The position numbers and the translations under genes are program-made. A DNA stretch of 57,711 nucleotides from an uncultured Planctomyces sp. (GTDB lineage: Bacteria > Planctomycetota > Planctomycetia > Planctomycetales > Planctomycetaceae). Every line of letters starts with the position of its first letter. Position 1 is the stretch's first letter. Shown piece by piece: positions 35,343-45,687 of the stretch. The notes under the pieces are model-generated. The model was not told where the DNA came from, ran no database searches, and worked only from the letters and a program-made list of their open reading frames with translations. The stretch spans positions 1-57,711 of the forward strand of contig CALGTK010000033.1 of the NCBI GenBank assembly GCA_937904325.1, given 5' to 3'.

Positions 35343-36929
35343 CTACTCGATTCGTCGCGGCGGTTGCGGAGCTGGGGATGTGGCCTTTTGAGCGCCGGAA
35401 GAAGCATCTTCAGCGTGAGCAGTTCTGCCAGAAGTTCCAGCAGGAGCGACTCCGGCCGAAACTGCGTCAGCAGGCGACTGTCCGTCAGAAGTCGACGGCC
35501 CCATCATCGCCGAAAAAGCGAAATAACCAACGATGAGCACCCCTACGACACCCGCACCCATCGTCATTGCCTGCTTGCGGCCTTCAGCCACTCGGCGTTG
35601 CCGAACGTTTCGTGCCAGCATCGCTTCTCGACGAGAAGGGATCGCACTGGATGTATCCGCTGAGTCGGCGATCGTGTCGGTTGCCGAAGCAGAAATTTTA
35701 GGTATCGACGTGGAACTCTTCGAGCCTGACTTCCGAACTTTCTTCTTTTTTGGCTTCGCGGGAGCAGTCGCCACCTCGCCAGAGGATTTCGGTTTACGAA
35801 TCGGAAGATCAGTTGTCTCCGGAATGACGACGACATCGACAGCCTCACGATGCCCGCTCGTCTCACGCTTTGATCTGGAAGGTGGTTTGCGGCTGCGGAT
35901 CCCATCATCCACCACATTATCTTCCTCGGCCAGGCCGGCAAGAATGTCGAGACTGAGAAGCTTGTCGCCGCCATCAGTTGGAGCGGTCTCTGAGTCGGAA
36001 GAACTCGCTGAATATCCGTGTTCAAGATCGTGAATCAACTCGCTTGGAGTCTGGTATCGTCGGGCTGGTTTTTTCTCGAGCATCCGATGCATGATTTGAA
36101 CCACCGATTCGGGAATATTCGGCCGAACATCTCTTGGATCAGGCGGATCCGCCGTCGCGTGAGCAGTGATCTTGTTCAATAAGTCTCCGTCGGGAAACAG
36201 CGGCTTGCCCACCAGCATGTGGTACCAGGTCGCCGCTAGAGAATACATGTCACTGCGACAGTCTGCCGACTTGCTGTCGCGGGCCTGTTCGGGCGACATG
36301 TAATCAACAGTGCCGACAGTTGTGCCGGCTCGCGTGATGCCTGCTTCTTCCGTTTCAGCGATTGAACGAGCCAACCCCATATCCGCAAGTTTAACGTTTC
36401 CATCGCGATCAATCAGCAGGTTCGCAGGTTTGATATCACGATGCACAATCGTTTGCTCATAAGCGTGCTCCAATGCCCGGGCCACTTGCTTAATGATGTC
36501 GAGCGACCGCTTAACCGACAGACCGTCCTTTCGTATCACAAGATCCTGAACATCTATCCCGTCCAGGTACTCCATCGCGATATAAAGATAGCCATCGACT
36601 TCGCCGCTGTCGTAAACGCAAACGATGTTTTTATGCCGAAGCTGGGCAGCAGCTTCGGCCTCGGCCTGAAATCGCTTAACGAGAATATCATTCTTCGCTT
36701 TTTCACGTGGCAGAATCTTCAGCGCTACAGTGCGTTTCAGGTTGGAATCGATGGCTCGATAAACAGCCCCCATTCCACCTTCACCAAGCTTCTTTTCAAT
36801 GACGTAGCGACCAAACGTCCTCAGGTCCGCACCAGCGTTCCCGGACGATGTCTCTTCACCTGAGGATAGATTCTTTCCCTCGGAGGTCATCTTCAAACTC
36901 GTACGACGGCTAGCGACGGTCACGGGCAT
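35343..36929 (-). CDS. Ser/Thr protein kinase with C-terminal membrane anchor
   Basis: 528 residues from the ATG at 36929 (GGAG eight bases upstream; the frame is open to 36977). The kinase domain starts GRYVIEKKLGEGGMGAVYRA, has the ATP Lys in VALKILPREK, HRDIKPANLLID as catalytic loop, and ADMG in place of the usual DFG. It ends near residue 300. A long Ser/Lys/Thr-rich linker follows, then one membrane helix (MGAGVVGVLIVGYFAFSAMMG) and a short extracytoplasmic tail. This is a Hanks-type kinase of the PknB class without sensor repeats; the tail is only about 50 residues. Substrates are unknown. Confidence 0.92.
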   Translation of the reverse strand: MPVTVASRRTSLKMTSEGKNLSSGEETSSGNAGADLRTFGRYVIEKKLGEGGMGAVYRAIDSNLKRTVALKILPREKAKNDILVKRFQAEAEAAAQLRHKNIVCVYDSGEVDGYLYIAMEYLDGIDVQDLVIRKDGLSVKRSLDIIKQVARALEHAYEQTIVHRDIKPANLLIDRDGNVKLADMGLARSIAETEEAGITRAGTTVGTVDYMSPEQARDSKSADCRSDMYSLAATWYHMLVGKPLFPDGDLLNKITAHATADPPDPRDVRPNIPESVVQIMHRMLEKKPARRYQTPSELIHDLEHGYSASSSDSETAPTDGGDKLLSLDILAGLAEEDNVVDDGIRSRKPPSRSKRETSGHREAVDVVVIPETTDLPIRKPKSSGEVATAPAKPKKKKVRKSGSKSSTSIPKISASATDTIADSADTSSAIPSRREAMLARNVRQRRVAEGRKQAMTMGAGVVGVLIVGYFAFSAMMGPSTSDGQSPADAVSAGVAPAGTSGRTAHAEDASSGAQKATSPAPQPPRRIE

Positions 36930-37823
36930 AATCACTGCTCCGCGACTGGAAAACACTCCAACTTCAAACAGGTTCATGCGTTGGACGCTTCACGATGCCA
37001 TGCAGTTCCCGATTATGCACAGTAGAACTCGCGAACGAACATGCAACAATAACGGCCACCGCAATCTAACGTCAAAACGCCACGCTCTTTATTCAGCGAC
37101 TCTCAAATCAAGGCGATTCTGATAACGAATATACGCTCCATCCGGAACTGACAGGTGAACGCATTGTCCCACTTCACACTCCAGCAAGACCACAATCAGC
37201 CAGGAAAGAGCTGGAAATATTCACTGTCAGAAAATGCAAACAGCGATCCTGCTAGCGATTCTGGCGTCAGAATTTGAGACTGTGCAGGTTTCTTTAAAGA
37301 GTCGGCCCAGACACAGGGCTCATGATCGGGAGTCAACTATCTCGATTCCGAAAAGCAATCGCTATTTTTATTGGACTGTCTCTACCAACAAATACGCACG
37401 ACTGTTTCACTTTAATTCGAGTCTGAAATAAATTCTTACTTCATTAGAAGTCGTCTAGCGAATCCAGATTCGCAACAAACATAGGAGCAACTCAACGGCG
37501 ACTTTCTATCCCAGATCACAGCTTCCACGAAACCAGCTGTCGCAATGCGATGAATGCTAAGAAACGCGTTCCTCACCATATTGCATCCGAATCCACTGCA
37601 CTAGTCAGTCCCTTGAACACCTCTTCCACGCAACACATTTTTTGAACATCCTTAATGACGACTCAGCATCGGTTCTCCGGGACAATCTCGCTGAAAATAG
37701 CTGGACGCCTTACTCTCTCATGCAAAAGTCTATGGCACATTCAGATTGAGAATTTGTCTATGAATATCTTTGTTGCGCGAGGAATCAGGCGGCCGGTAAT
37801 GCTGAAGGTTGCAGTCGCCAACC
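36930..37823. other. Long intergenic region, possible degraded coding DNA
   Basis: About 890 bases between the Ser/Thr kinase start and the BlaI-like stub, AT-richer than average. No intact gene. Some minus-strand stretches read like old coding sequence, for example PDHEPCVWADSLKK (near 37320-37280) and, in another frame, VHLSVPDGAYIRYQNRLDL (ending at a stop at 37089), but I cannot name a family. It must also carry the kinase promoter. Confidence 0.35.
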
Positions 37824-38030
37824 TCACGATTCGCAGTCAAATTCATTTTCCTTATCCAGAATGAGTTTACGCAACTCTGCAAACTTTTCCCGAGAAACCG
37901 GTCGGACGTCCAGCCAGTGACACACAACATCGGTCAGGCTTCCTGAGAACAACCTTGCGGCGAGATTCGAAATCATCGTCCGGTTGACTTGCCGTGGTCC
38001 GATCGATCTGGCATCAACGCCTGACTCACC
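37824..38030 (-). pseudogene. C-terminal remnant of a BlaI/MecI/CopY-type repressor
   Basis: A minus-strand frame open from a stop at 38031 to the stop at 37824. It reads VDARSIGPRQVNRTMISNLAARLFSGS and then LTDVVCHWLDVRPVSREKF with AELRKLILDKENEFDCES. The pattern 'VSR.EV.RTM...LA.RLF.GS...lV.hLl....vS..El..LRkLi' is the dimerisation half of BlaI-type repressors. The N-terminal winged helix is absent; upstream sequence is a hairpin repeat. Such repressors normally precede an M56/BlaR1 gene, which is not readable here. It could still be translated as a 49-residue peptide from an ATG at 37976. Confidence 0.6.
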
Positions 38031-38092
38031 TCAGCAACTGTGGCTTACCCACGATCCCACAGGGATCAGCACAAACGCCTGCTACCCAAGTA

Positions 38093-38126
38093 GAAGAACT
38101 GTCCTACCACGGCAGGACAGTTCTTC
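38093..38126. repeat. Perfect 13-bp inverted repeat
   Basis: gaagaactgtcct (38093-38105) and its exact complement (38114-38126) flank an 8-base loop. On the plus strand it is followed by aaaggtctttt, a poor T-run. It sits just upstream of the BlaI-like stub. It may be a terminator, an operator or the trace of a small element. Confidence 0.5.
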
Positions 38127-38364
38127 AAAGGTCTTTTCCTGATCGCCCAAACAAGCCCAAATAGCCAATCAAGTGACGCTGCAAGCGCAACTTGCAAATA
38201 ACTCGCCTGAGCAATCTCGAAACTCGTATTGGCCGATATTACTGACTCGACCTATATTGCCAGGTTTCACCGTCGGCCGAATTCAGGAAGAACAGGCGCC
38301 GACTCGGCTGCAGTTGGTATATCCGCAGCTGGAATTACAGGCACAGACGCAGGGAGGCGAGTGC

Positions 38365-39303
38365 ATGAACAACGTTTTAATTATTGGTATTGAGGGTGCG
38401 GTTGGAGCTGGGCTCGCGTCGACCATTCAGCAAAGTCACACAGTCACTGGAATCGCAAGCCGTTCAGGTATCAATATCGCCGGTTGCCGAATCATTCACG
38501 CGACGGCTCATAGCTCTGCCAGCGTTCAACAACACATTCAATCCGAGCGCCCAAATTGGATTATCTTCTGCGGTGCAGCCTCCCGGTCATCCTGGGATAC
38601 GGATTCTGTACGCAACTCCGCCATCCCCGACAAACACGCCATAGAATGGGCAACGGCCGCCGCCAACGCCGGCATCGAATTCAGCATGATCTCGTCGGAT
38701 GCCGTTTTCACTGGCCCGTGGATGCTGCACAAAGAAGATGACGAAAAGCATTTCTGTGAGACGCCACAGGCTGAGCGACTGCGTCAAATTGAGTCGACCG
38801 TTCTTGAACTCAATGAGGACGCTCTCATCATTCGAACAAACGCTTTTGGCTGGAGCCCGGATTCAGACACACCGGAATTTGCGGAATCTCTAATGGAAAG
38901 CCTCGATGGTGGCATGCCGATTGAAATCGACTTCCTGCGTCACGCGGCGCCGATTCTGGCTACTGACCTGGGGATGATGCTCTTGAAGAGTCGTAGTGAA
39001 GAGCTTCGAGGCATCCTGCATATCGCCAGTGCTGAACGATTCAACCCGTTTCAGTTTGCTGAGCGTCTTGCCGAAATGGCCGACCTTCCTCAACCCGCGT
39101 TTCCAGACCACACGATTCTGGAAGGACCGGTCACCGGCTTTGGCAAAGGTGAAACGACGCTCGACTGTAGCCTTTCCACTAAATTACTGGGCGTCCGAAT
39201 GCCTCAGATCGACGACGGAATCGGCCAGTTCATCCAACAGGCGGAAGACGGTCTATTGAACCAAATCCGTAGCAGAAAAACACAAGTCAGTCGCGCGGCT
39301 TAG
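38365..39303 (+). CDS. RmlD-like extended SDR protein without the YxxxK pair
   Basis: 312 residues from the ATG at 38365, which has GGAGG seven bases upstream; an open extension to 38173 is ignored. It follows the dTDP-4-dehydrorhamnose reductase plan: nucleotide motif IIGIEGAVGAGLAS, WIIFCGAAS, SMISSDAVFTGP in place of the usual STDYVFDG, and a C-terminal substrate half ending TLDCSLSTKLLGVRMP. Where family members have the catalytic Tyr-x-x-x-Lys, this one reads PQAERLRQIES, with neither residue. It may bind nucleotide or sugar without reduction. It converges on the tad operon, with a strong hairpin between. Confidence 0.8.
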   Translation: MNNVLIIGIEGAVGAGLASTIQQSHTVTGIASRSGINIAGCRIIHATAHSSASVQQHIQSERPNWIIFCGAASRSSWDTDSVRNSAIPDKHAIEWATAAANAGIEFSMISSDAVFTGPWMLHKEDDEKHFCETPQAERLRQIESTVLELNEDALIIRTNAFGWSPDSDTPEFAESLMESLDGGMPIEIDFLRHAAPILATDLGMMLLKSRSEELRGILHIASAERFNPFQFAERLAEMADLPQPAFPDHTILEGPVTGFGKGETTLDCSLSTKLLGVRMPQIDDGIGQFIQQAEDGLLNQIRSRKTQVSRAA

Positions 39304-39336
39304 CGTTGGCAGCCATTCGGCATAACAATATTTGTC

Positions 39337-39383
39337 AAAAAACAAAAACAGGTTCGATGCCTTAAGGGTATCGAACCTGTTTT
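39337..39383 (-). terminator. Hairpin terminator at the end of the cpaE operon
   Basis: A 14-bp perfect inverted repeat, aaaacaggttcgat (39345-39358) with atcgaacctgtttt (39370-39383) and an 11-base loop. On the minus strand it is followed by a long run of T (to 39337), a good rho-independent terminator. The plus side has only a few T, so it may serve the convergent RmlD-like gene less well. Confidence 0.8.
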
Positions 39384-39435
39384 CGATTTGAAGCTCAACG
39401 TCGCCGAGAGCACGCTAAGATGTGTTACAGGCTTA

Positions 39436-40650
39436 CTACTTTGCGCCCCCAAATATGCTGAACAGGCTTTTGCGATTTGCCTTACTGTCTTTATCTTCAG
39501 CCTCAGTGCTATCATCATTAACGTCTAAAGCTTTAGCCAGCCGTTCGATCTCTCGTGTCAGTTTGGCTTTGGGCGCGTACGTTAAGAGAGGCACACCATT
39601 GTTACGCGACTCGACCATCGTCGCGTAATCATTCGGCACTTGCCAGAAGACGTCGCGACCGATTGTCTCTAACGCTTTATTGAGGCTGATTTGTGTATCC
39701 TGCAGACCAAGCCGGTTCACGACAACTTTAATCTTGTCAGCAAGAGCTTCATGCTGATCGTAAAACTGCAATAGTCGAACTACGTTTCTCAGACACGGTA
39801 AGTCAAGCTGTGTTGTCAGAAGGATGGAATCTGAAGCTTCCATCGCGGCAATATCGAGTGCTGTGTAACTCTTACTGATGTCGATCACCAAGTGAGTGAA
39901 CGTCGCTCGAAGCAGAGCGATCACACGACGCAGCTCGTCCGGTGAAAACGACGGACTGAGGTCCATATGGACCGGTCGGGGAAGCAGGAACGCCCCGCAA
40001 TCGTGCTTCGTCAAAGACCGCTTCAAAAGTGCAAAGTCAAGACGGCCGATGTTCTCGGCAACGTCCTGAATAGTGTAATCCGGGATAATATCCAGCCAGA
40101 CGTCGGCATCACCGAGCGCGAGGTCGAGGTCAATTATTGCAACGTTGTTCCTCTGATCCTGAGCAAGCACGCAGGCCAAATTGATCGCCAGCGATGTGCA
40201 ACCGACTCCGCCGCTGACGCCCGAAACCGTTACGACCTGACTGGATTTGGCCGACGAGTTACCAGAACGCCCTACCGAGGAAAGTTGGATGCGATCAAGT
40301 GCAGCCAGGAAGTCTTCGAGATTCAGTGGAAAGTTCAGGAACTCCTTCGCACCGTTTCTCATCGCCTTGAGAATCAGGCTGCCTTCCTGCGAACTACTGA
40401 CGACAAGCGTGTTGCACGTCGGAAGGTCCCGGGAGACGCGCCCAATAAGTTCAAGAGCCTTGTCCGCGTCGGCATCGAGAGACACCAGCGCAATATCCGG
40501 CTGGGTCTGCATGGCCACGTCGGCAAAGTATTCGTAGTTCGAGCATTCAGCTTCGAGCCAGACTGAATCAATACCCAAAAGCAGATGCTTCAACGTACTG
40601 CGGCTGGACTCAGTCGGGTCGACGATGGCTATTCGGATGACATTTTTCAT
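39436..40650 (-). CDS. cpaE: CpaE/TadZ-type pilus assembly ATPase-like protein
   Basis: 404 residues. The N-terminal 120 residues resemble a response-regulator receiver (RIAIVDPTESSRSTLKHLL). Residues 140-370 form a ParA/MinD-like domain: VSGVSGGVGCTSLAINLACV, IIDLDLALGDADVWL and VVNRLGLQDTQIS. The Walker A lacks both lysines of the deviant motif (SGGVGCTS), as in other TadZ/CpaE proteins, so ATP hydrolysis may be weak or absent. CpaE/TadZ localises the Tad pilus machine at the cell pole. It is the last gene of the minus-strand pilus group, ending before a strong terminator. Confidence 0.88.
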   Translation of the reverse strand: MKNVIRIAIVDPTESSRSTLKHLLLGIDSVWLEAECSNYEYFADVAMQTQPDIALVSLDADADKALELIGRVSRDLPTCNTLVVSSSQEGSLILKAMRNGAKEFLNFPLNLEDFLAALDRIQLSSVGRSGNSSAKSSQVVTVSGVSGGVGCTSLAINLACVLAQDQRNNVAIIDLDLALGDADVWLDIIPDYTIQDVAENIGRLDFALLKRSLTKHDCGAFLLPRPVHMDLSPSFSPDELRRVIALLRATFTHLVIDISKSYTALDIAAMEASDSILLTTQLDLPCLRNVVRLLQFYDQHEALADKIKVVVNRLGLQDTQISLNKALETIGRDVFWQVPNDYATMVESRNNGVPLLTYAPKAKLTREIERLAKALDVNDDSTEAEDKDSKANRKSLFSIFGGAK

Positions 40651-40790
40651 CTTCGCAGATTCACTTTTAAAAAGTGACCAGGCAGTTCGAGCATCCAGAA
40701 AACGTTTCTACTGACATCGCTCTGCACTGATTTACGGCCGTTGCTAACAATCCTGCTAAGTCATTGAGTGTCGTATCAATTTAGAAACGA

Positions 40791-42599
<1,809 letters not shown>

Positions 42600-42834
42600 C
42601 CATGCACCCCATTGAGTCCACATCCCTTGCGGACTTCGGCTTATTTTATCTGACTTCCGTGATTACTCAGACTGAGCAACTTCCGAAGCAGACCGAACGA
42701 AGACAACACAACCAAACTGGTCGAGTTGCCTTTGTCCGCTGATCGTTTCCCGATTGCCTTTCGACAAGTCGAGTGTGTCTTCTGTCGTAATTTTTTTGCT
42801 GTTTCAGCTTCGTTTTCGATCTTGCATTGTCTGG

Positions 42835-44031
42835 TCAGTTGGCCTCAGATAATTCCGCTGGAACGGGAATTGAGTCTTCAATATTCTGATTGTCGTTGAC
42901 AAGCGGAAGTGGTTCCGGCACCTCGGCATTCTGATTCCCGGCCTTGACTGCAGCTTTCTTCTCTCCGTTCCCGAACAGGCTCTTCAGACCTTTGAGCAGC
43001 AGATTCCCTCCAGACTCGTCGACTTCCTCAGTCACAACTTCTGGCTCGATGACAGGCCATTCTGATTCAGGAATCTGTACCTCTTCGACCCGTTTGACGG
43101 CTCCCGCAAAAATTTCAATTGTCCACGATGAGTCAAATACTGGAACTTCAGGTTCGGCCGGTACGACCACTGGGACACTGGCTACTTGTGCAACCGGAAT
43201 TGATTCCGGCAGCGAATCAGGCTGGCTGTTGGCATCCAGGAACTGTTCTAGATCGTCGTCGTTTACCTGCGGCTCAACCGCATCATCTTCTTCGCCTTCT
43301 TCCTCTTCTTCAGGATCGCCGAGGAAGTCAGACATGTCTGTTGGTTTGAATCTGTCTTTGTCGTCAACCCGTGGTTCTGAGTCCGTTTTGGACCGCATGG
43401 TCAAGTGAAGTTTGCCGACGTCTTCGGCGAGTTTCACCAGCAGGGCCTGATCACGATTGACCAGCAGAGTCAACGTCTTTGCGAGTGCTTCTCCCTTTGT
43501 CGTTTGAATTTCACGCCGTTGATCGACTGAAAAGACTTCCACGAATTCAAGAACTGTCTTAATGACTTTGCCGCCGGCATATCCGCCACCCATCGTAAAA
43601 GTCACCAGAACGTCGACACGGTCACCTGGCAGCAGTAAGCCGCTACTGGTCATTGCCGAGTCCACCAGAATTGTGATGGCTACCATTCCCGACGGGATGT
43701 CCTGCGACGCCGCGTGGTCTCCTTTTCCGCTTAACTTATCGAACGTGACGAAATCTCCGGGGAATGCTCGGACCCGACTCGCTCGTTCTTCGAATTCTTC
43801 CGGTTCAGTTACAGCGTTTTCCGGAACTACCGAAACCGGATAGTCACGGAACTCGATGTTATCTTCGCTGAGTAGTTCTCCAGGCGAAATCTCGGCAGTC
43901 ACAACGAGAACAGAGATGTTCTCTTCCACTGTTGCGCCGGTGTTTCCTTTAGTCGCCTGCTGAAACAGGAACATGGCCACAAGGCCGCAACCGCTGGCCA
44001 GGGCCAGCAACAACATTGGCTTGAGTCTCAT
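42835..44031 (-). CDS. cpaB: Flp pilus assembly protein CpaB/RcpC
   Basis: 398 residues. A membrane helix (LLLALASGCGLVAMFLF) is followed by a SAF domain (SVLVVTAEISPGELLSEDNIEFR) and the RcpC/CpaB periplasmic domain, with IPSGMVAITILVDSAMTSSGLLLPGDRVDVLV in adjacent parts. An acidic stretch near residues 240-265 (DPEEEEEGEEDDAVEPQ) and a long proline/valine-rich region extend it beyond the usual 260-300 residues. It links the secretin to the inner-membrane pilus complex. It is 212 bases upstream of cpaC and 343 bases after cpaA, with an intercistronic hairpin. Confidence 0.92.
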   Translation of the reverse strand: MRLKPMLLLALASGCGLVAMFLFQQATKGNTGATVEENISVLVVTAEISPGELLSEDNIEFRDYPVSVVPENAVTEPEEFEERASRVRAFPGDFVTFDKLSGKGDHAASQDIPSGMVAITILVDSAMTSSGLLLPGDRVDVLVTFTMGGGYAGGKVIKTVLEFVEVFSVDQRREIQTTKGEALAKTLTLLVNRDQALLVKLAEDVGKLHLTMRSKTDSEPRVDDKDRFKPTDMSDFLGDPEEEEEGEEDDAVEPQVNDDDLEQFLDANSQPDSLPESIPVAQVASVPVVVPAEPEVPVFDSSWTIEIFAGAVKRVEEVQIPESEWPVIEPEVVTEEVDESGGNLLLKGLKSLFGNGEKKAAVKAGNQNAEVPEPLPLVNDNQNIEDSIPVPAELSEAN

Positions 44032-44374
44032 GACTATGAACCTTCATCAATCAGTTTGTCGGCAACCGCCTGGTAAACTCTTCAGTTTATAACGGCCGTA
44101 CCAGTTGAAACGCGGGTACCGGTTACGTGATGCCTGATGGCAATCCAGCTTCAAGTGAACTCCGCAGACGACTCTTGAACGGTTCTCGAAGAATCTCACC
44201 ACTTTTGCAGCAATTACTTCCAGCCGTCCGTATTTCACGGAGTCAGGTCGCACCAGCCAATGCTGGTCCGACCTGCCCGTCATCGATTGACACGCCCAAT
44301 TCGTGTTCCAAAGATCCGAGTAACTTACTGCGACTCGGTTCAGGCCATGACCAAAGTCAGACCCAGGCATCAAC
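44032..44374. other. Intercistronic region between cpaA and cpaB
   Basis: 343 bases within the pilus gene group, no gene recognised. A minus-strand frame at 44047-44493 runs into the prepilin peptidase gene and has no domain pattern. It holds the hairpin at 44245-44274. Confidence 0.5.
44245..44274 (-). other. Intercistronic hairpin between cpaA and cpaB
   Basis: aggtcg-ca-ccagc (44245-44257) pairs with gctgg-tc-cgacct (44262-44274) around a 4-base loop: 11 paired positions with a 2-base mismatch. No T-run follows. It could trim or stabilise the transcript so that pilus genes are expressed unequally. Confidence 0.45.
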
Positions 44375-44947
44375 TCATCCGATGAGCAAGCCTTCGTAGA
44401 TGAAGTAGCCGATCGACCCGATGCAGATCGGAATGCCGTACGGCAGAAGGTGCATAGTTGGCTTTCGTTCTGCAGCGTTCGCTGCCAATTCACGAGGGCT
44501 TCGAATCGTCAGCCACTCGTTGATGATCACATGGAAGTTGGCATAGTTGTCAGCAAAGTTGCCGCGTTTCCACATCATGTAAAGGCCCATGAAGGCTCCG
44601 ACAAAAACAGAAACGCAGAATGCTTCCCACGTTTGATTGGCACTGGCGAGCCATGCTCCCATGCCAGCCATCAGCTTTACGTCGCCCGCTCCCATTCCGC
44701 CGACCGCATAAATTGGCAGGAGACAGAGCAGCCCCATTCCCATTCCGGCCAGAGAGCCACACAGACCTCCTTCAGCCCACTCGCCCATCCCACCGGCGTA
44801 CGTGTGCCACGCCAGGCCGGAGAAGGCCATCGGGAACGTAATCCAGTTGGGGACTCGCAATTCTTTACCGTCAATCCAGGCTGCCACGATCAGGGTGATC
44901 GCAACCAGTTTGACTTCCCAGTTTTCGAGAAGGAATTCCAATCCCAT
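44375..44947 (-). CDS. cpaA: A24 family prepilin peptidase (CpaA/TadV-like)
   Basis: 190 residues with about six membrane helices. The two catalytic Asp of the A24 aspartic protease family are visible: Asp26 in AAWIDGKELRVPNW and Asp89 in VGGMGAGDVKLMAG (the GxGD motif). The N-terminal zinc and methyltransferase domain of PilD is absent, as expected for the TadV/CpaA subgroup. It should cleave the leader of the Flp pilin encoded just upstream, after the Gly in GPTAVEY. It heads the cpaA-cpaB-cpaC-cpaE series and lies 447 bases after flp. Confidence 0.9.
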   Translation of the reverse strand: MGLEFLLENWEVKLVAITLIVAAWIDGKELRVPNWITFPMAFSGLAWHTYAGGMGEWAEGGLCGSLAGMGMGLLCLLPIYAVGGMGAGDVKLMAGMGAWLASANQTWEAFCVSVFVGAFMGLYMMWKRGNFADNYANFHVIINEWLTIRSPRELAANAAERKPTMHLLPYGIPICIGSIGYFIYEGLLIG

Positions 44948-45331
44948 GACTGCTCGAACCTTTCATTACGCCCTGAAAGCTACCCACTGCGATCTGCCAG
45001 ACTCACGATTCATTCGTGGCTGGAAGGCAGAAAACGGCTACGGGACCTCGCAGAACAAGCACCAAACCTGAGGGGTTAATCTGGTCCACAGTGACCAGCG
45101 ACTGACTCGATACACGCGTCGCAACTTGCGGCCGCGTTGTTCTAACTCTAGGTCGGTTTTTGCATCCGCGCCGTAATTACGGGGATATTTTCCGCAAATC
45201 ATGCTCTTGCGGATTACAGTCGAACTATCGCTTTGTCGGTATCGCCGCTGCAGCCGAAAGAGCCGCATTCAGAGTCACAAACGCAGTTCATCTGTGATGC
45301 AGGCTTCGCATGTGCAAAGTAACCGCGTACG
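44948..45331. other. Intergenic region between the flp terminator and cpaA
   Basis: About 380 bases that should contain the promoter of the cpaA-B-C-E group. The notable element is a 12-bp palindrome at 45171-45182. No protein gene or RNA family was recognised. Confidence 0.45.
45171..45182. promoter_or_regulatory. Operator-like palindrome before the pilus assembly genes
   Basis: ccgtaattacgg is a perfect 12-bp palindrome, 224 bases upstream of the cpaA ATG. It shares the CGTAA / TTACG half-sites with the dyad before the aminotransferase at 23202-23216. No regulator is known. Confidence 0.3.
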
Positions 45332-45367
45332 AAAAAAGCCAGTCGTCCGAAAATCGGAACGACTGGC
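45332..45367 (-). terminator. Rho-independent terminator after flp
   Basis: On the minus strand GCCAGTCGTTCCGA pairs with TCGGACGACTGGC around TTT (45338-45367, one bulged base), followed directly by six T (45332-45337). It separates abundant pilin transcription from the assembly genes downstream. Confidence 0.9.
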
Positions 45368-45393
45368 TCGCTTACAAAAGCTACAGACCGGCC

Positions 45394-45570
45394 TTAGGGT
45401 TCAAGGGCATTCTTGACTTCTTCAAACTTGGCGTTGGCGTTGGTACCGATTGCTGTGACAGTTCCGATACACACGACAATAATCAGGGCCATCATGACGG
45501 CGTATTCAACAGCCGTAGGACCATCTTCTGAAACGATAAACTTCTTGACGCTGTCTGCAAATTTTTTCAT
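45394..45570 (-). CDS. flp: Flp/Fap type IVb major pilin
   Basis: 58 residues, too short for many gene callers' cut-offs. MKKFADSVKKFIVSEDG is the basic leader, and G-PTAVEYAVMMALIIVVC is the Flp processing site and hydrophobic helix, with the mandatory Glu at position +5 and the neighbouring Tyr. The tail GTNANAKFEEVKNALEP is typical. A Shine-Dalgarno AGAGGA precedes the ATG at 45570. It should assemble into Tad pili used for surface attachment. It has its own strong terminator and, upstream, two palindromes, so it is probably expressed separately and more strongly than the assembly genes. Confidence 0.95.
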   Translation of the reverse strand: MKKFADSVKKFIVSEDGPTAVEYAVMMALIIVVCIGTVTAIGTNANAKFEEVKNALEP

Positions 45571-45595
45571 CTCAATTCCTCTTCTTTTGTCTTGC

Positions 45596-45610
45596 CGCCT
45601 GAATCAGGCG
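45596..45610 (-). promoter_or_regulatory. Palindrome in the flp 5' leader
   Basis: cgcctga-a-tcaggcg, perfect 7-bp arms, 26-40 bases upstream of the flp ATG and directly before its Shine-Dalgarno. In RNA it would form only a tight hairpin, so a DNA-binding site is also possible. Confidence 0.35.
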
Positions 45611-45673
45611 TTCCCCAGGAAAGTTCGAATGTTGTGGCAACGGCCACAGATACCGGTCACTCGAACACACGTG

Positions 45674-45687
45674 TTCTGTATACAGAA
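45674..45687. promoter_or_regulatory. Palindrome upstream of flp
   Basis: ttctgtatacagaa is a perfect 14-bp palindrome about 105 bases upstream of the flp ATG, in a promoter-like position. Its CTG-N4-CAG spacing does not match the LexA box of E. coli (CTG-N10-CAG). Confidence 0.4.

Noticed and set aside
44047-44493. 148-codon ORF overlapping the prepilin peptidase gene
   Set aside because: Most of it lies out of frame over cpaA and the rest shows no recognisable domain or ribosome-binding site.
45674-45687. Palindrome as a LexA/SOS box
   Set aside because: LexA sites of the E. coli type need CTG-N10-CAG; here the spacing is four bases, and the downstream gene is a pilin.
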